Of a DNA stretch of 64,000 nt, positions 30,401 to 45,400 are shown piece by piece. Numbering within the stretch: position 1 is the first letter of the stretch; each line of letters begins with the position of its first letter. This DNA comes from Apostichopus japonicus. Lineage: Eukaryota > Echinodermata > Holothuroidea > Aspidochirotida > Stichopodidae. Location of the stretch: NCBI RefSeq assembly GCF_037975245.1, contig NC_092572.1, positions 6,093,501 to 6,157,500 on the forward strand, given 5' to 3'. A model generated the notes under the pieces. The model had not been told where the DNA came from. It ran no database searches and saw only the letters and a program-made list of their open reading frames with translations. Position numbers and translations under genes: made by a program.

Positions 30401-33400
30401 AAAAAAGCGATTTTTTGGTGAAGTTATTAGAGTGATTGTCCACCCAAACAAATCTTTAAATTTCTGGATCTTACACATGCCAGGATCTACATGCTTTATG
30501 ATACATTCAAAAATGCTTCTGTGCGATTGGCTCTTTCTTAGGTGGGCTTGATTTGGCCGGACTGGAAAAAGATTTGGTTCAACAGTTCTTTCACTTGCTT
30601 TGGAATAACTTCTTTCATAATGGCTGCAGTTCAGCGACGGGTGATTGGGGTTGCCCTTTTCTGTGGGGAGCAATCCCCTTCTTCATATGGGGGGGGTGAA
30701 CCCGGGAGGCGAAATGGGTGGGACAAGTACATGTCAGCCGTCTCACTGAATTTACTCTTTGAATAGAGAAGGCTTGATATAACCTGCTGTTCTGCTACAA
30801 TCATCACAAAGAGATTCAAAAGAACTAGTGTTACGCTTCTTGAGCTTAGTTGGAATGCACTACACTAAATAACCGATAGAAATAATACCGAGGGTTGTAA
30901 CATCTGACTTAGAATATAAATAAAACTGTTTCAACATTCAGCTGACTATGTTTGATAGGAAATGTCTACTTACACCTCAGAATACAATTTCTTATAATAG
31001 ATAATGTCAATTACCCACTGGTCACTGGGTGTTTCTGAGTTTTCCTTTTATTAAACAAAACAGCAAATCTTGGTTTACTTTTTGAGATTAGAATGTTGGG
31101 ATTTAAGGTATTGTTCCCCATATACCATGCTAAAAAGAGCAACCTCACAGATGTACTGGATTAAGGAATGAACTTACGAGATCGGTAGGTCGGGATTAAA
31201 GTATTGTTCCCCATATACCATACAGGATTAAGAAAGCTGCTAAAATGAGCAACCTCACAGATGTACTGGATGAATGGATGTACTTACGAGATCGGTAGGT
31301 AGGGATTAAGGTATTGTTCCCCATATACCATACAGGATTAAGGAAGCTGCTATCATGAGCAACCTCACAGATGTATTGGATGAAGGGATTATCCTCATCA
31401 GGGATGGGCTGGATTGGTATGATGGTCACATCCATGTCATTGGGTACTGATGAGGAGGAGGAATGAAAAGGAAAACAAAGAAAATTGCAATATCTGGAAG
31501 AGAAGTTAGATTGGATTAGATTACTCCAATTCAACCAAACGAAGAAGAAATCCTTCTATTAATGTCTGCAATTTTTGATAAACTGCTATTTCAATGTTCT
31601 TTGTGCATATATGATACATATCACCAGGTTACACCAGTTTGAGAAAATAATATTAAACAGCAGCCACTTGTTATCAAACATGTTGTGCTGTTTACAATTG
31701 TCATCTTTCATGGCTCTTAGGCATGTAAATAATTATGATGCCCACTAGGTTATTAACCAATCAAAACTGAGCCAGTGCAACATTACTATTTGCCCATAGG
31801 TCACAAGCTGTTGAGTCAGTGGACTCGCTAAGTGATCAGTTCTTCTTGACTTTTTGGCTGGCTGGTGAAATTAATGGGTATTAGCAAAGGGTTCTAAATG
31901 ATTACGATTCTGCCACTTTCCTGGAAGTTTCTACCACCACAATTATTCCAAAAACTTAAAAGAGTTCAGTTTCATGTTTGAAAGAGGTAAAATTCTGCGG
32001 ACATGGGCTGGATGTACCAGCATGACTGACCAATATTCCAACTTCTAGAAGATTCTGTGGCAATTATGAAGATCACTGAGATATGTGGCAGGGGGAATAA
32101 AATACCCAAATTAGATACATCTGTGTATATTGAGTCTTATTTTTTCCTATACATGAATGATGATATGGCAAAGTTCAAATTACAGCAACATAAGAAGAAG
32201 ATATAGCGAGATTAAACTCACGCTGGAATTGGCACTGGGGTCCAACAAATCCACGAATGCAGTGACATCTCCCATCAAAACAAGAGCCACCGTTTATACA
32301 AGGCTGGGCACAAACCGAATTCTGGACTGGAGGTGGAAAAACAATCACAGAGACGATACACAAGTCATAACATGAAGCCAAACATACGTCAATGAAAATA
32401 TATGTTTCTGTTATACTATATTTATTTTATATCATCATAAAGTACTAGTTAAATATATCCACATTTAGAAGGGGTTTGCTTTTAAGTACTATCTGGACAA
32501 CACATCTCAGAAATAACTATTAACTAACTGCTGACATGATGTAAGATTCTACCTACATCCATTTCAAAATATAATATATTAATGAAAGTTTTCAGTTTCA
32601 TTCTTGTCAATGGAGAGACAAATTTAACATCGCTAGATGTGAATGTTACACCAGTAAGCAGAGGAATGTGAGAATGGGGGTTGGGGGGAGGGAGAAAGTG
32701 AGGTAATGGGGCGATGGGGCTATGATGTAATGGGAGAATTGAGGAAAGGGAGAATGGAAAGGGGAGGAAACTGTGGTAATAGGGATATGTACGTAATAGG
32801 GAAAGTCAGGAAATGAGGGGTGGGTGGAGAATGAGGGAATGGGGATATGGATTTTATGAGATAAAGAGGGAATAAGGGTGGGGAATAAGGGAATGGGGCT
32901 ATGATGTAATGGGAGAATTGAGAGAAGGGAGAAGGAGAATGGTAAGGGAAGGAGGAGGTACTGGGGGATGGGTATATGGTCGTACTGGAGAATCAGGGAA
33001 TGGGGAGATGGGCTATGATGTAATGGGAGAATTGGAGAGTGAGGAAAATGAAGAAATAGGAGAATGGGGGATAATGGAGATTGTAAGAATAGGGGACTGG
33101 AAGAATAAAGGAACTGTTTATGGAGACAAGAGAACACTGGCTTATTGCATAGTGTCATTTTCCTCACTTCTGGTATTAACATGACAACAGTTTATTACAT
33201 TTCATATTACTACCACCATTCCTCTCCCCCACCCCCTGCCCTGCAGTCACCCCACCCCCTGCCCTGCAGTCACCCCACCCCCTGCCCTGCAGTCACCCCA
33301 CCCCCTGCCCTGCAGTCACCTTACAAGTGTACATTCATGATTGCATCCATACTACTCTTCAATATTAATACTCACTGTCTGCTTCTACATTCAATGTGCC

Positions 33401-36400
33401 AACAACTGATCCTACTCTGCAATAGTACGTTCCCCTGTCTGTTGGGACGAGTCCATTGATGACCAGCGTCGTCACCGTGTTTGAAGTGTATTCCACATGG
33501 AGATGACGATTTCCACCTTATAGCAAAACCAAAGACATGAAAAGTTCGGTAGATAAGCAGAATGGATTTCCACCTTAATAGCAAAGACCAAAGACATCAA
33601 CATTCAATGAAACTGTAGAATTGACTGATCTTGCCACACTAGTGCTCAAGATGATGTTAATGACCAGAGATATGATATAATGTTGGGTGAGAAGGATTGG
33701 ACTGGATTGGAACAGATCGGATCGGATCGAACTATTAAAGGATAATCTGACGATTACTTGAAATAGCGAACAAAAAGTATTAATCAGGAAAGTGTTGAGA
33801 CCATGACAGACCTTCAGCAAATGATACAATCCTAAAGCCATCTGGATTCTCCCATCTGGGTGGACCGTGGCTGCCTGCTCGAGATGCCTCGCACTGAAAG
33901 CGAATGTTGGACCCAACTTCAATTGGCCCATTGAACACTGGTTTAATATTCACAAAGATGTCTGTAAGGATTGAAAACAAGAGATATTTTGTCTTTAAAA
34001 GCAGTATGACGTACAACCCTAACAGGACACTGTATTAAAAAAAATGACTCATATCTTGAAGACCAAAAGACCCTTCTAGTGGCTAACGAGCATCACGAAA
34101 CATATTACTTCGAGGAGGGCTTGTACGAGTAAAGGTAATTACACTAGAACACAAGCACTTTGAGATGAGCGAACTTCAGTAAAGGTATTTACCTAGAACA
34201 AAAGTACTTTGAGGAAGGCTACTACAAGTAAAGGTAACTATGCTAGAACAGGAGAACTTTGAGAATGGACTCACTTAAAGTCTGGTCTTACAACTAGTGT
34301 ATACTAGCTTTACTTACTGATTCCTTGACAGTATGATCCTGGGAAGTCTGGTACTATCTACAACTAGTGAATACTAGCTTTACTTACTGATTCCTTGACA
34401 GTATGATCTTGGGAAGTCTGGTACTATCTACAACTAGTGTATACTAGCTTTCACTTACTGATTCCTTGACAGTATGATCCTGGGAAGTCTGGTACTATCT
34501 TACAACTAGTGTATACTAGCTCTTACTTACTGATTCCTTGACAGTATGATCCCGGGAAGTCTGGTACTATCTTACAACTAGTGTATACTAGCTTTACTTA
34601 CTGATTCCTTGACAGTATGATCCTGGGAAGTATGGTACTATCTACAACTAGTGTATACTAGCTTTTACTTACTGATTCCTTGACAGTATGATCCTGGGAA
34701 GTCTGGTACTATCTTACAACTAGTGTATACTAGCTTTACTTACTGATTCCTTGACAGTATGATCCCGGGAAGTCTGGTACTATCTTACAACTAGTGTATA
34801 CTAGCTCTTACTTACTGATTCCTTGACAGTATGATCTTGGGAAGTCTGGTCTTACAACTAGTGTATACTAGCTTTACTTACTGATTCCTTGACAGTATGA
34901 TCCTGGGAAGTCTGGTACTATCTACAACTAGTGTATACTAGCTTTACTTACTGATTCCTTAACAGTATGATCCCGGGAAGTCTGGTACTATCTTACAACT
35001 AGTGTATACTAGCTTTACTTACTGATTCCTTGACAGTATGATCCTGGTAAGTCTGGTACTACCTACAACTAGTGAATACTAGGTTTACTTACTGATTCCT
35101 AAACAGTATGATCCTGGGAAGTCTGGTACTATCTTACAACTAGTGTATACTAGCTTTACTTACTGATTCCTTAACAGTATGATCCCGGGAAGTCTGGTAC
35201 TATCTTACAACTAGTGTATACTAGCTTTACTTACTGATTCCTTGACAGTATGATCCTGGTAAGTCTGGTACTACCTACAACTAGTGAATACTAGGTTTAC
35301 TTACTGATTCCTTAACAGTATGATCCTGGGAAGTCTGGTACTATCTTACAACTAGTGTATACTAGCTTTACTTACTGATTCCTTGACAGTATGATCCTGG
35401 GAAGTCTGGTGCTATCTACAACTAGTGTATACTAGCTTTTACTTACTGATTCCTTGAAAGTATAATCCCAGGAAGTTTGGTACTATCTTACAACTATTGT
35501 ATACTAGCTTTTACTTACTGATTCCTTGACAGTATGATCCTGGGAAGTCCTGAGGACAGTTACAAATTCCATTCACACACACACCACCATTTTGGCAAGG
35601 TGGTCGGCAGCTGGGGACTTTTAAAGAAAGAAGGAATTATATCAACTGAATTTTTGATACAGTAAGTGTCTTAAACTTTAATTTACTAATTAATTATGAC
35701 AATAAAAATATGGAAGGGAAGTAAATTGTTTCGGGAAAACTATTTTCACTGCAAACCTTAAGACTATGCACTTCAGTACAAAGACAAGTTTTTAGAAATG
35801 TGTTATAGGTTATGATAAATGAACAAATTTCAATCAAAAGGAGAAAAAAAATAAAAGAATTGATAACCGTCCATTAATATTTTTAATTTGGGTAGTTATT
35901 ACTAATATTAAATTTAGATAACATTTTCAGAAGAAAAGCAACCTCATTTATACCAAATGCAAAACTAAAACATATTAAAAAGAACAAAAATATCAAACTT
36001 ACCTGTGACTCGAAGGGAATGGGTGGCAGAAACCGGTCCGACCACACACACATAGTCCCCATGATCGCTGAGTTGCAACGAAGATATCACAAGCCTGGTG
36101 AGTGTTTCACTCTCCTGGTATGAAGTTATCCTTGAAACGGATACTTGAAGGGGAAAAATGTAGGGAAATAAAATCAGTTGAAATGAGAGGTTCGTATTGC
36201 TTGCATACTATGGCGTGAGAAAGCGGAATATATTACGTATAAATATATATATGCTGTACTTGCAAAATACATAAGAGAATATATATTTTTGCACAGAATA
36301 CATATTTGTTATTAAGAAAATAATTTCTGTACTCCTGGAGAATATATAAATATATACTTTAAGGGAATAAATGTAATTTTCAGGGAATATAAATGTGTAT

Positions 36401-39400
36401 ATATATATATATATATATATGTCTAAAATGTATTTTTGAAGTTAACCATGTATGTATTTCGCAAGTACAGCATATATATTTGTACGTAATATATTCCGCT
36501 TTCTCGCGCCATAGTATACGATAAAATATGTAGAACTGCAAAAAGTCAAACAAAATGTCTACTAAAGTTGGTAATAAGAGATCACAAAACTTTAGCTCTC
36601 TGAGGTAACATATACCTTACTTGCATATCCTCTTCTCTCTTCTTATATTTTACTAACATTTTTTCAATATTTGGCCAATATGCTCCACCAAACTGCTTTA
36701 TTTGTAAGTCGACAAACCTATCAGAGATTATTATACAGATCACAATCAATGTTTTTAACACTTTTAACTTAAGATTAACTGCAAAAGACACATGGAAATG
36801 CACCAATATATGTCAGATTGCGAGAACAAGATTTGCTATTTTTGTCCTCAACATGATGAAATGTTACCTGTAGCATCTGAGGCCTCCTGTCCATTAGGTA
36901 AACGCCACCGGGGAGGCACAAATGGAGACTGTCCCACGATCTCGCAGGTCAAATCTGCAATCTGGCCGACCTCGTGGCTGTCTCTGTTGGATACTATTCT
37001 GATGCTGATGTTGTGGTATTCTGTGGGATGGAAGTTACAAGATTAACTTAAGATGTAGCAAAAGACAAGACATGATATAAACTGAACCAAAGTACAGAAG
37101 GCTGAAATGATAAATGACAAATGACAGCCATGAAGCTAGATTTCAGTCACACAGGCATACTGGATGTGACAGTCACACAGGAATACTAGTTGTGACAGCC
37201 ACATAGGAATAATATATGTGACAGTCACATGTGAATACTAGTTGTCACATGTGAATACTAGTTTTGAAAGTCACACATGAATACCAGATGTGAGTCATAC
37301 ATGAATACTAGTTGTGACAGTCACATGGGAATATTATATGTGACAGTCACACATGAATAATATATGTGACAGGCATGCATGGATACTAGATTTGACAGTC
37401 ACACAGGAGTACAAGTTGTGACAGTCGCACAAGAATAGTAGATGTGGCAGTCACATGGGAGTACCAGGCGTGACCGTCACACACGTATACTAGATGTGAC
37501 AGTCACACAGGAATACTAAATGTGACAGTCATGCAGGCATACAAGATGTGACAGTCACATAAAATACTAGATGTGCCACATTGCCAGATCCAGAAATACC
37601 CTTGAATGTGTGGGACATTCACATGAATCTGTAATTTGGTATTTAATAATAAGACTACTCACCCTTAACTAAGAGGGATAAATGCTGTCTCACCATTAAC
37701 TAAGAAGGGTAAATGTTGTCTAACTCTTAACTAAGAAGGGTAAATGATGTCTCAACTGGTCTTTAATAATAAGAAGATAACCACTCACCCTTAACTAAGA
37801 GGGATAAATGTTGTGTCACCCTTAACTTAGAAGGGTAAATGCTGTCTCAACTGGTCTTTAATAATAAGAAGATAACCACTCACCCTTAACTAAGAGGGTA
37901 AATGTTGTCTCACCCTGAACTAAGAGGGTAAATGCTGTCTCAACTGGTCTTTAATAATAAGAAGATAACCACTCACCCTTAACTAAGAGGGTAAATGCTG
38001 TCTCACCCTGAACTAAGAGGGTATATGATGTCTCAACTGGTCTTTAATAATAAGAAGATAACCACTCACCCTTAACTAAGAGGGATAAATGTTGTCTCAC
38101 CCTTAACTTAGAAGGGTAAATGCTGTCTCAACTGTAATAATAAGAAGATAACCACTCACCCTTAACTAAGAGGGTAAATGTTGTCTCAACTGGTCTTTAA
38201 TAATAAGAAGATAACCACTCACCCTTAACTAAGAGGGATAAATGTTGTCTCACCCTTAACTTAGAAGGGTAAATGCTGTCTCAACTGTCTTTAATAATAA
38301 GAAGATAACCACTCACCCTTAACTAAGAGGGTAAATGTGTCTCAACTGGTCTTTAATAATAAGAAGATAACCACTCACCCTTAACTAAGAGGGTAAATGT
38401 TGTCTCACCCTTAACTTAGAAGGGCAAATGCTGTCTCAACTGTCTTTAATAATAAGAAGATAACCACTCACCCTTAACTAAGAGGGTAAATGTTGTCTCA
38501 ACCGGTCCTACCACACATGTGTAAGAGCCACCGTCACCTCTCATGACAGGATCGATGACCAAGAGGGTCGCTCGGGATGACTGGGCGCTGGTGTAAACAC
38601 GTGGAGGATCAGAACCTAATGAGAACATCAAAATAAACACTTGTGATCCACTCACAATAAATGGGCAAGTACAGTATATGCCACTAATTTGATTTAGTTT
38701 TTTGTCACAGTAGTGTGAGGGCACTTGCCATTTATCACAGCCATAGTCAATTTTGAGTTGTTACACTGCAGTCAGCAGAGGTACTTATATTTCAGTAATT
38801 GTGTGATTTTGTTTCTATTGATTTTATACACATTGTATAATTTTAATATTAATAATATTCTTATTTCATTTTGATCGTAGTTTAAGAATCTTACTCGCTT
38901 TTACTCATTCATAATTTCATAATTTCATTTAGCATTTTTAATTTGCAACATTTACTTATATATTTTAATTGATATTTATTTATTTTTGTATTGTACGAGG
39001 GCCTCGTGGAAGATTAGCTTCGGCTAAACGAGTTACCCTCTCAAAATAAAGTTTAATAAATAAATAAATAAATAAATATATGTTTACATAGCAAGATGAA
39101 TATATTAGAGTCATAAAGGCAGAAGGTGAAATATCTCACAATGGTTGTACGCCCACCAGACACTACACCACTGACCACGACCAGGAGCAATGCTCTATTC
39201 AATAGTCAGGCAGAGTGCGTAGGTATAATATCAGACAGTCAGGGCAGTGTGAGTGGAATTAATATCGGATAGACGGGCAGTGTGCGTGGGATTAATATCC
39301 GATAGCCGGACAGAGTGAGTGGGATGAATATCAGATAGTCGGGCAGTGTGGGTATGACTAATATAGGATAGTCGGGCAGTGTGCGTGGGATTAATATAGG

Positions 39401-42400
39401 ATAGTAAGGCAGTGTGCGTGGGATGAGTATTAGATAGGTTGGCAGTGTGTGTGGGTTTAATATCAGATAGTCGGGCAGTGTGCATGGGTTTAATATCAGA
39501 TAGTCGGGCAGTGTGCGTGGTATTAATATCGTTTAGTCGGGCAGTGTGCGTGGGATTAAGATTAGATAGTCAGGCAGAGTGCGTGGGATTAATATTAGAT
39601 AGTTGGGCAGTGAGTGTGGGTTTAATATCAGAGTCGGGCAGTGTGCATGGGTTTAATATCAGATAGTCGGGCAGTGTGCGTGGGTTTAATATCAGATAGT
39701 CTGGCAGTGTGCGTGGGTTTAATATCAGATAGTCGGGCAGTGTGCGTGGGTTTAATATCGTAGTGTCGGGCAGTGTGCATGGGATTAATATTAGATAGTC
39801 GGGCAGAGTGCGTGGGATTAATATTAGATAGTCGAGCAGAGTGCGTGGGATTAATATTAGATAGTTGGGCAGGGAGCGTGGGTTTAATATCAGATAGTCG
39901 GGCAGTGTGCATGGGATTAATATTGGATAGTCGGGCAGTGTGCGTGGGATTAATATTAGATAGTTGGGCAGAGTGCATGGGATTAATATTAGATAGTTGG
40001 GCAGTGTGCGTGGTATTGATATTAGATAGTCGGGCAGTGTACGTGGGATTAATATTAGATAGTCGGGCAGTGTGCGTGGGATTATTATTAGATAGTCGAG
40101 CAGAGTGCGTGGGATTAATATTAGATAGTTGGGCAGTGAGTGTGGGTTTAATATCAGATAGTCGGGCAGTGTGTGTGGGATTAATATTGGATAGTCGGAG
40201 CAGTGTGCGTGGGATTAATATTGGATAGTCGGGCAGTGTGCGCGTGGGTTTAAGGCTACTTCTGATCATGATTTTGTTTTATGTGACATCAGTCGGGAAC
40301 ACTGTTTCCGGCTGGCAAACATGCTGGAAGCTGATGTTCACAACTGACACTGTATAGTTTTAACATAACCTTCCCCTGGTTCATAAATATCAAAATGTGA
40401 CCTAAACGAGCTCTGTTATTTAACAGTTAACAGCCAAATTGTGTTCATACGAACGAAATGTGTTTTTCTTACCAAAAAACGAAATGTGTAATAGGTCATC
40501 AAGAAAATAAGAAGTGTTCAGAGAAGGATTTTATCTATTTTCCAAAATAAAATTTTAACTTCACAGACTTCCAAGACCCATAAAATAGCCGAATATTTAT
40601 TAAAAATTAATATAATAATTATTATTTTGCATGGAATAATTCTTACCACCTTCATAAACTTCTAGGTCAGTGCCGTTGGGTCCCTGCCAAAAAGGTGAGA
40701 GGCCTGGAATGGTCCCAGCAATCTCACAGATGAGATTAACAGATTGACCAACCTCAGGGTTGACGGAACCTCGCATCTCCACTCTGAAACCTGATTAGAA
40801 ATAGTAGAAGACCATTTAGAATTTAGTACATATTGAGAGAAAGTAAGAATAACATAAAGAAATTTTATAGAGTCACCCAGTGGTATCACACATGACTGTG
40901 TATTTGCATAATTGCACAAATTAAAATGACTTCACTTACTGGTGTCCTGGCAGTTAGGTCCAGTAAATCCTGTCGGGCACTGACATCCACTGCTAGTACA
41001 GACCCCTCCATTCTGGCAAGGACCATCGCAGTTAGGTGCTGAAAGATTAAAATTCATTACAGATGTGAGAATGCATAGCTAAAACAATAGGAGATAATTC
41101 AGACATACAAAGTGGTCAGAAAAGTTGATTGTAAGGAGTCCACCAAATTTAACTGTTCAAAATGAACTCCGATTCCACAAAAGAGGTTATGACACCCTCC
41201 AACACCCAACAAAGATTATGAAATGTGAAATGAAACATAGAAACAGGAGTAGCTGAGCAGTAAATTGTTTAACAGTTTAATACAAGGAGCTATAAATCAC
41301 TCTTAAGAGTTATATAATACATCAAAGGAGGGCAACAATGCTCTCCACAGTCATGAAGGTAAAACATGCAATCATAAACACAAATTATGGAAAAGATGAG
41401 GAATCAGATTGCTCATTAATTATTTAATTAGTTTGATTTTCTGATTAGGAAAAAGAGAGCAACTGAAACACGGATTATGAAATAGAGAGGGATGTTGCAG
41501 ATAAGGCAAAAGGAGTCACAAATCACTGATGTTGAGTAGAGATAGCAGAAAAAAGAACAACAGTATTCTCCTCAGTTCTATAGAAAGCATTACTATAAAC
41601 ATTGCCATGGGAATACTTGAGCAGCAATATTCTCCTCAGTTATATAAAAAGCTTTATTTTAAACATTGCCATGGGAAAACTTGAGCAGCAATATTCTCCT
41701 CAGTTATATAAAAAGCTTTATTTAAACATTGCCATGGGAATACTTGAGCAGCAATATTCTCCTCAGTTATATAAAAACCTTTTTTTAAACATTGCAATGG
41801 GAATACTCAAGCAGCAATATTCTCCTCAGTTCTATAGAAAGCTTTATTATAAACATTGCCATGGGAATACTCGAGCAGCAATATTCTCCTCAGTTCGATA
41901 GAAAGCATTATTATAAATATTGCCATGGGAAAACTGGAGCAGCAATATTCTCCTCAGATCTATAGGAATTATTATTATCAATATTGCCATGGGAATACTT
42001 GAGCAGCAATTGTTCCTCTTTTACTTACCAGGAACAACAACAGTCACTGTATTGACGACATGTCGAACAGAATCCAAGAAACATGTGTATACTCCAGAAT
42101 CTGATCCCTGGATGTTGTTAATCACCAGCTTATTGGAGGGTCCGTTGCGGCTTTCACTGTGCACACGAGCTACGTGAGATATTGAACAATAAATATGTGA
42201 ATGCTATAACATGAACCGGTGTCTGTGTAAGTAGCATTTCAGTATATTGCCATCTTGTTCGTAACCTGTGTCTACCTTTGACCAATCTTCAACCAAATGC
42301 TATATAAGAATCAATTGTCTTAAGGCACTGTGTCAAAAGCTGCAGCAGCTGTAATATCCTGCTTAGCTAGAATGAATCAATGTCAAACAATAGGGGCTGT

Positions 42401-45400
42401 ACCTGAACACCTGCAGCACCTATTGTGTGAAAATGTGGAGAACAATAGATTATGTCCTATGCAGCCTGGCTGCATGATGCTGCAGCCTTACTACATGATG
42501 AGCAGCCTGGCTGCATGATACTGCAGCCACCTAGGCATCTTACTTATGACACAGTGCCCTAGAACATTCCCATTTTTTCAATGGATTGTAAGACCATGTA
42601 GTGCTTTTGCAATCTTAATTAAACTGTTGTTCATAATTACTGCATCATGCTTTCACTGGTCTGTCAGACCTTGTGTCTGATCACCGACCTGCAGTCTCTT
42701 GTGTCATCACCGTTTGTTAAGACACTGTTGTCATAGTGTTGAATCAACAGGTTACTGCACCAAATCTTTAATATTATCTAAAAAGCCTGCTTTCCTATTC
42801 ACACACACATGTGCAATGGACCAGCTCATTCTTCAGCACAATCTGTAATGCTTCCTGACACACAACCTGATCAGTCCACTCAGCTGTAACTGATATTATT
42901 TATGACAGGAATCTGACAGTAAATTAACACCAGGCTAATACATCTCAACACAGAAGTTATGCAAACACAGCAGCACAGTCTCTGTTGTGGTTTCTCAACT
43001 TTTCACCTGCATGTTATTGAAATACCCTCACATTCGGGGAAATTCATGCTTCTCATGCATGAACCCTCTAATGTTGATAGCATCTGACCAGTTTACTCAG
43101 AGAAGAAGATTCACCATGTAGACTTACCCAGTGGATTGACAGTAACGATTGAGCCATCAGGACCTAGCCATTTAGGAGTTTCCCTCAGGTCGTCGCTGTT
43201 CAGGGTACAGATGAACTCAATTTTTGACCCCGGGGTCACAACGATATCGTAGGGTAGGATGGAGATACTGAAGTTAGGTCCATCTGTCCAAGAAGCAGGC
43301 AATTGGTCAATATATACCTCTGAATAATTCTTATTTAGATATTGTAATATTAAAAAAACATTTGAAATCACTCATTAATTTCATGAAGTCACTTTATTAT
43401 GCCTTCTATCGACATAAAATGATACTCCCTCCAAAAGCTGAATAATTTTCCAAGGATATAAAAGAATCCAATGCACAGATAAAGAAACTGAAATTACAAA
43501 CATTAATAGCTAATATCTCAACAAGTTATGAAACTGGGAGTTGGATTAATAATGCTTCGTTCTTACCATCCCCAGTATTATGTGTGTTATTTTCTTTTTT
43601 CAAATCTCAGTTATTATTCATTTACCATTGCGTCATATATAAAAGCTAGAAGGCCTGACGTTTCGATCCTAGCAGGATCTTTTTCAGACGCTGAATGACA
43701 AGCTACAGTAACAAAAGGGACAAATACATGCACAGAATACAGACAGGTTAATGAGCATGGTGAACAAAAATCTGTTATATTTCATCATAACAAAAAGTAA
43801 TAAAATGAAAAATCCAACTGATTGTCAATAAGATCAGAGATGATATTTTTAAGATACCTCTTATAAGACAGGTTGGTCCTCTAAAACCGGACTGACACTG
43901 ACAAACATTATTCAGGCAGATTCCGCCATTGTGGCAAAGTCGATCGCATTCCTCTGCAAGGAAAATAAAAAAAGATGATAACAAAAATAAAAACATAAAA
44001 CCGACAGAAAAGCCCTAGAATTTCGTAGTTCTTACCGACAGACTGCACCGAAATTGTTTTATTTCTTACTTATTACATCAAAACAATGCAATTTCTTTCA
44101 AATTTCAAACAAATTAATCATTTGTTTCTTATTTTGTTCTATAACTCCCCACATTAGGAAGTTTGAAGTAATGCTTCTTCTGATTGGTCTGTAACCATTC
44201 AAACATAACTGTCGGTATCACTGCTCTTAAATTGCCTGATTCTAGTTCTCATCATGTCAAACAAACTACAATTCTTTCAACTTCAGTGTGTTATTTTTTC
44301 TTTTGTAACATTTCACCTGATTCAGCAGCTATAATGGTAATGCTTCTTCTGATTGGTCTGTAACCATTCAAACATAACTGTCGGTATCACTGCTCTTAAA
44401 TTGCCTGATTCTAGTTCTCATCATGTCAAACAAACTCTGCAATTTCTTTCAAATTTCAATGTCTTTTTTTTTTCTTTTGTTACATTTCACCTGATTCAGC
44501 AGCTATGATGGTAATAATTCTTCTGATTGGTCTCCAACCATACAAACATAACTGTCGGTATCACTGCTCTAAAATTGCCTGATTCTAGTTCTCATCATAT
44601 CAAACAAACTTTGCAATTTCTTTCAAATTTCAATCTGTATTTTTTTTCTTTTGTAACATTTCACCTGATTCAGCAGCTATAATGGTAAGCACTCTTCTGA
44701 TTGGTCCGTAGCTGCAAACATAATCGCCGGTGTCGCTGCTCTGAAATTGTCCGATTCGCAGGTTAAGTATATCATACTGTTCACTAACGACTCTAATGCG
44801 ACCACCTGATATAAGAGAGAAACTTTTGTTAATTTTAAATATGATAAATTAACTAACAATCCAACAATTCAGTACTTCTTCTTTCCCTTTTTCTTTTTTT
44901 CTTTTTGTTTGGAGAATGGCATAAATTAACTCAAGATATGTTTGACTGAATGTATTACCTATTTTGTCTGGCTAAATCAGAACTGATTTTTCTGAGTGAA
45001 TCCGAGTAAGTGCTCTGTGATGTCATAATGACAAATGGTCTCCAGAAGCTTTAACTTTGCTATTATGATCTTCTTGTTTTCTTTTAATCGTGTTTTCTTT
45101 TTTATGATTGTGACCTCACTTTTGTTCCTAATGGTTTTGTTGTATTGTTGCAACTTATTTCTTTCTCCATTTTTATTCTTATGCTTCCCATTTATAAATT
45201 GCTTGTAATTTATACTGGACTGAAACTGATCTCTCGTTGATACCCTATACATCTGGAATATTTGCTTAGCAGTCAAGGTTCTCTGTATTCAGAAATTCAT
45301 CAAAATGTAACTTTTTGTACCATTAACTTGCTCTGTTAATAAGTGAGTTAAATATAACGAAAAACAAAAAAGTTTTCAACTGAATTGCTATGTGCATCAA

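Noticed and set aside
30542-30766. A plus-strand frame in a G-rich patch between Ig11 and E12 exons
   Set aside because: No domain, no splice support and antisense to the gene; probably chance.
32646-33182. A 178-codon Pro/Ser/His-rich minus-strand open frame
   Set aside because: Low-complexity translation of a purine-rich repeat.
39628-40269. A 213-codon repetitive open frame and its plus-strand mirror at 39773-40228
   Set aside because: A 33-bp unit keeps frames open on both strands at once; a by-product of the minisatellite.
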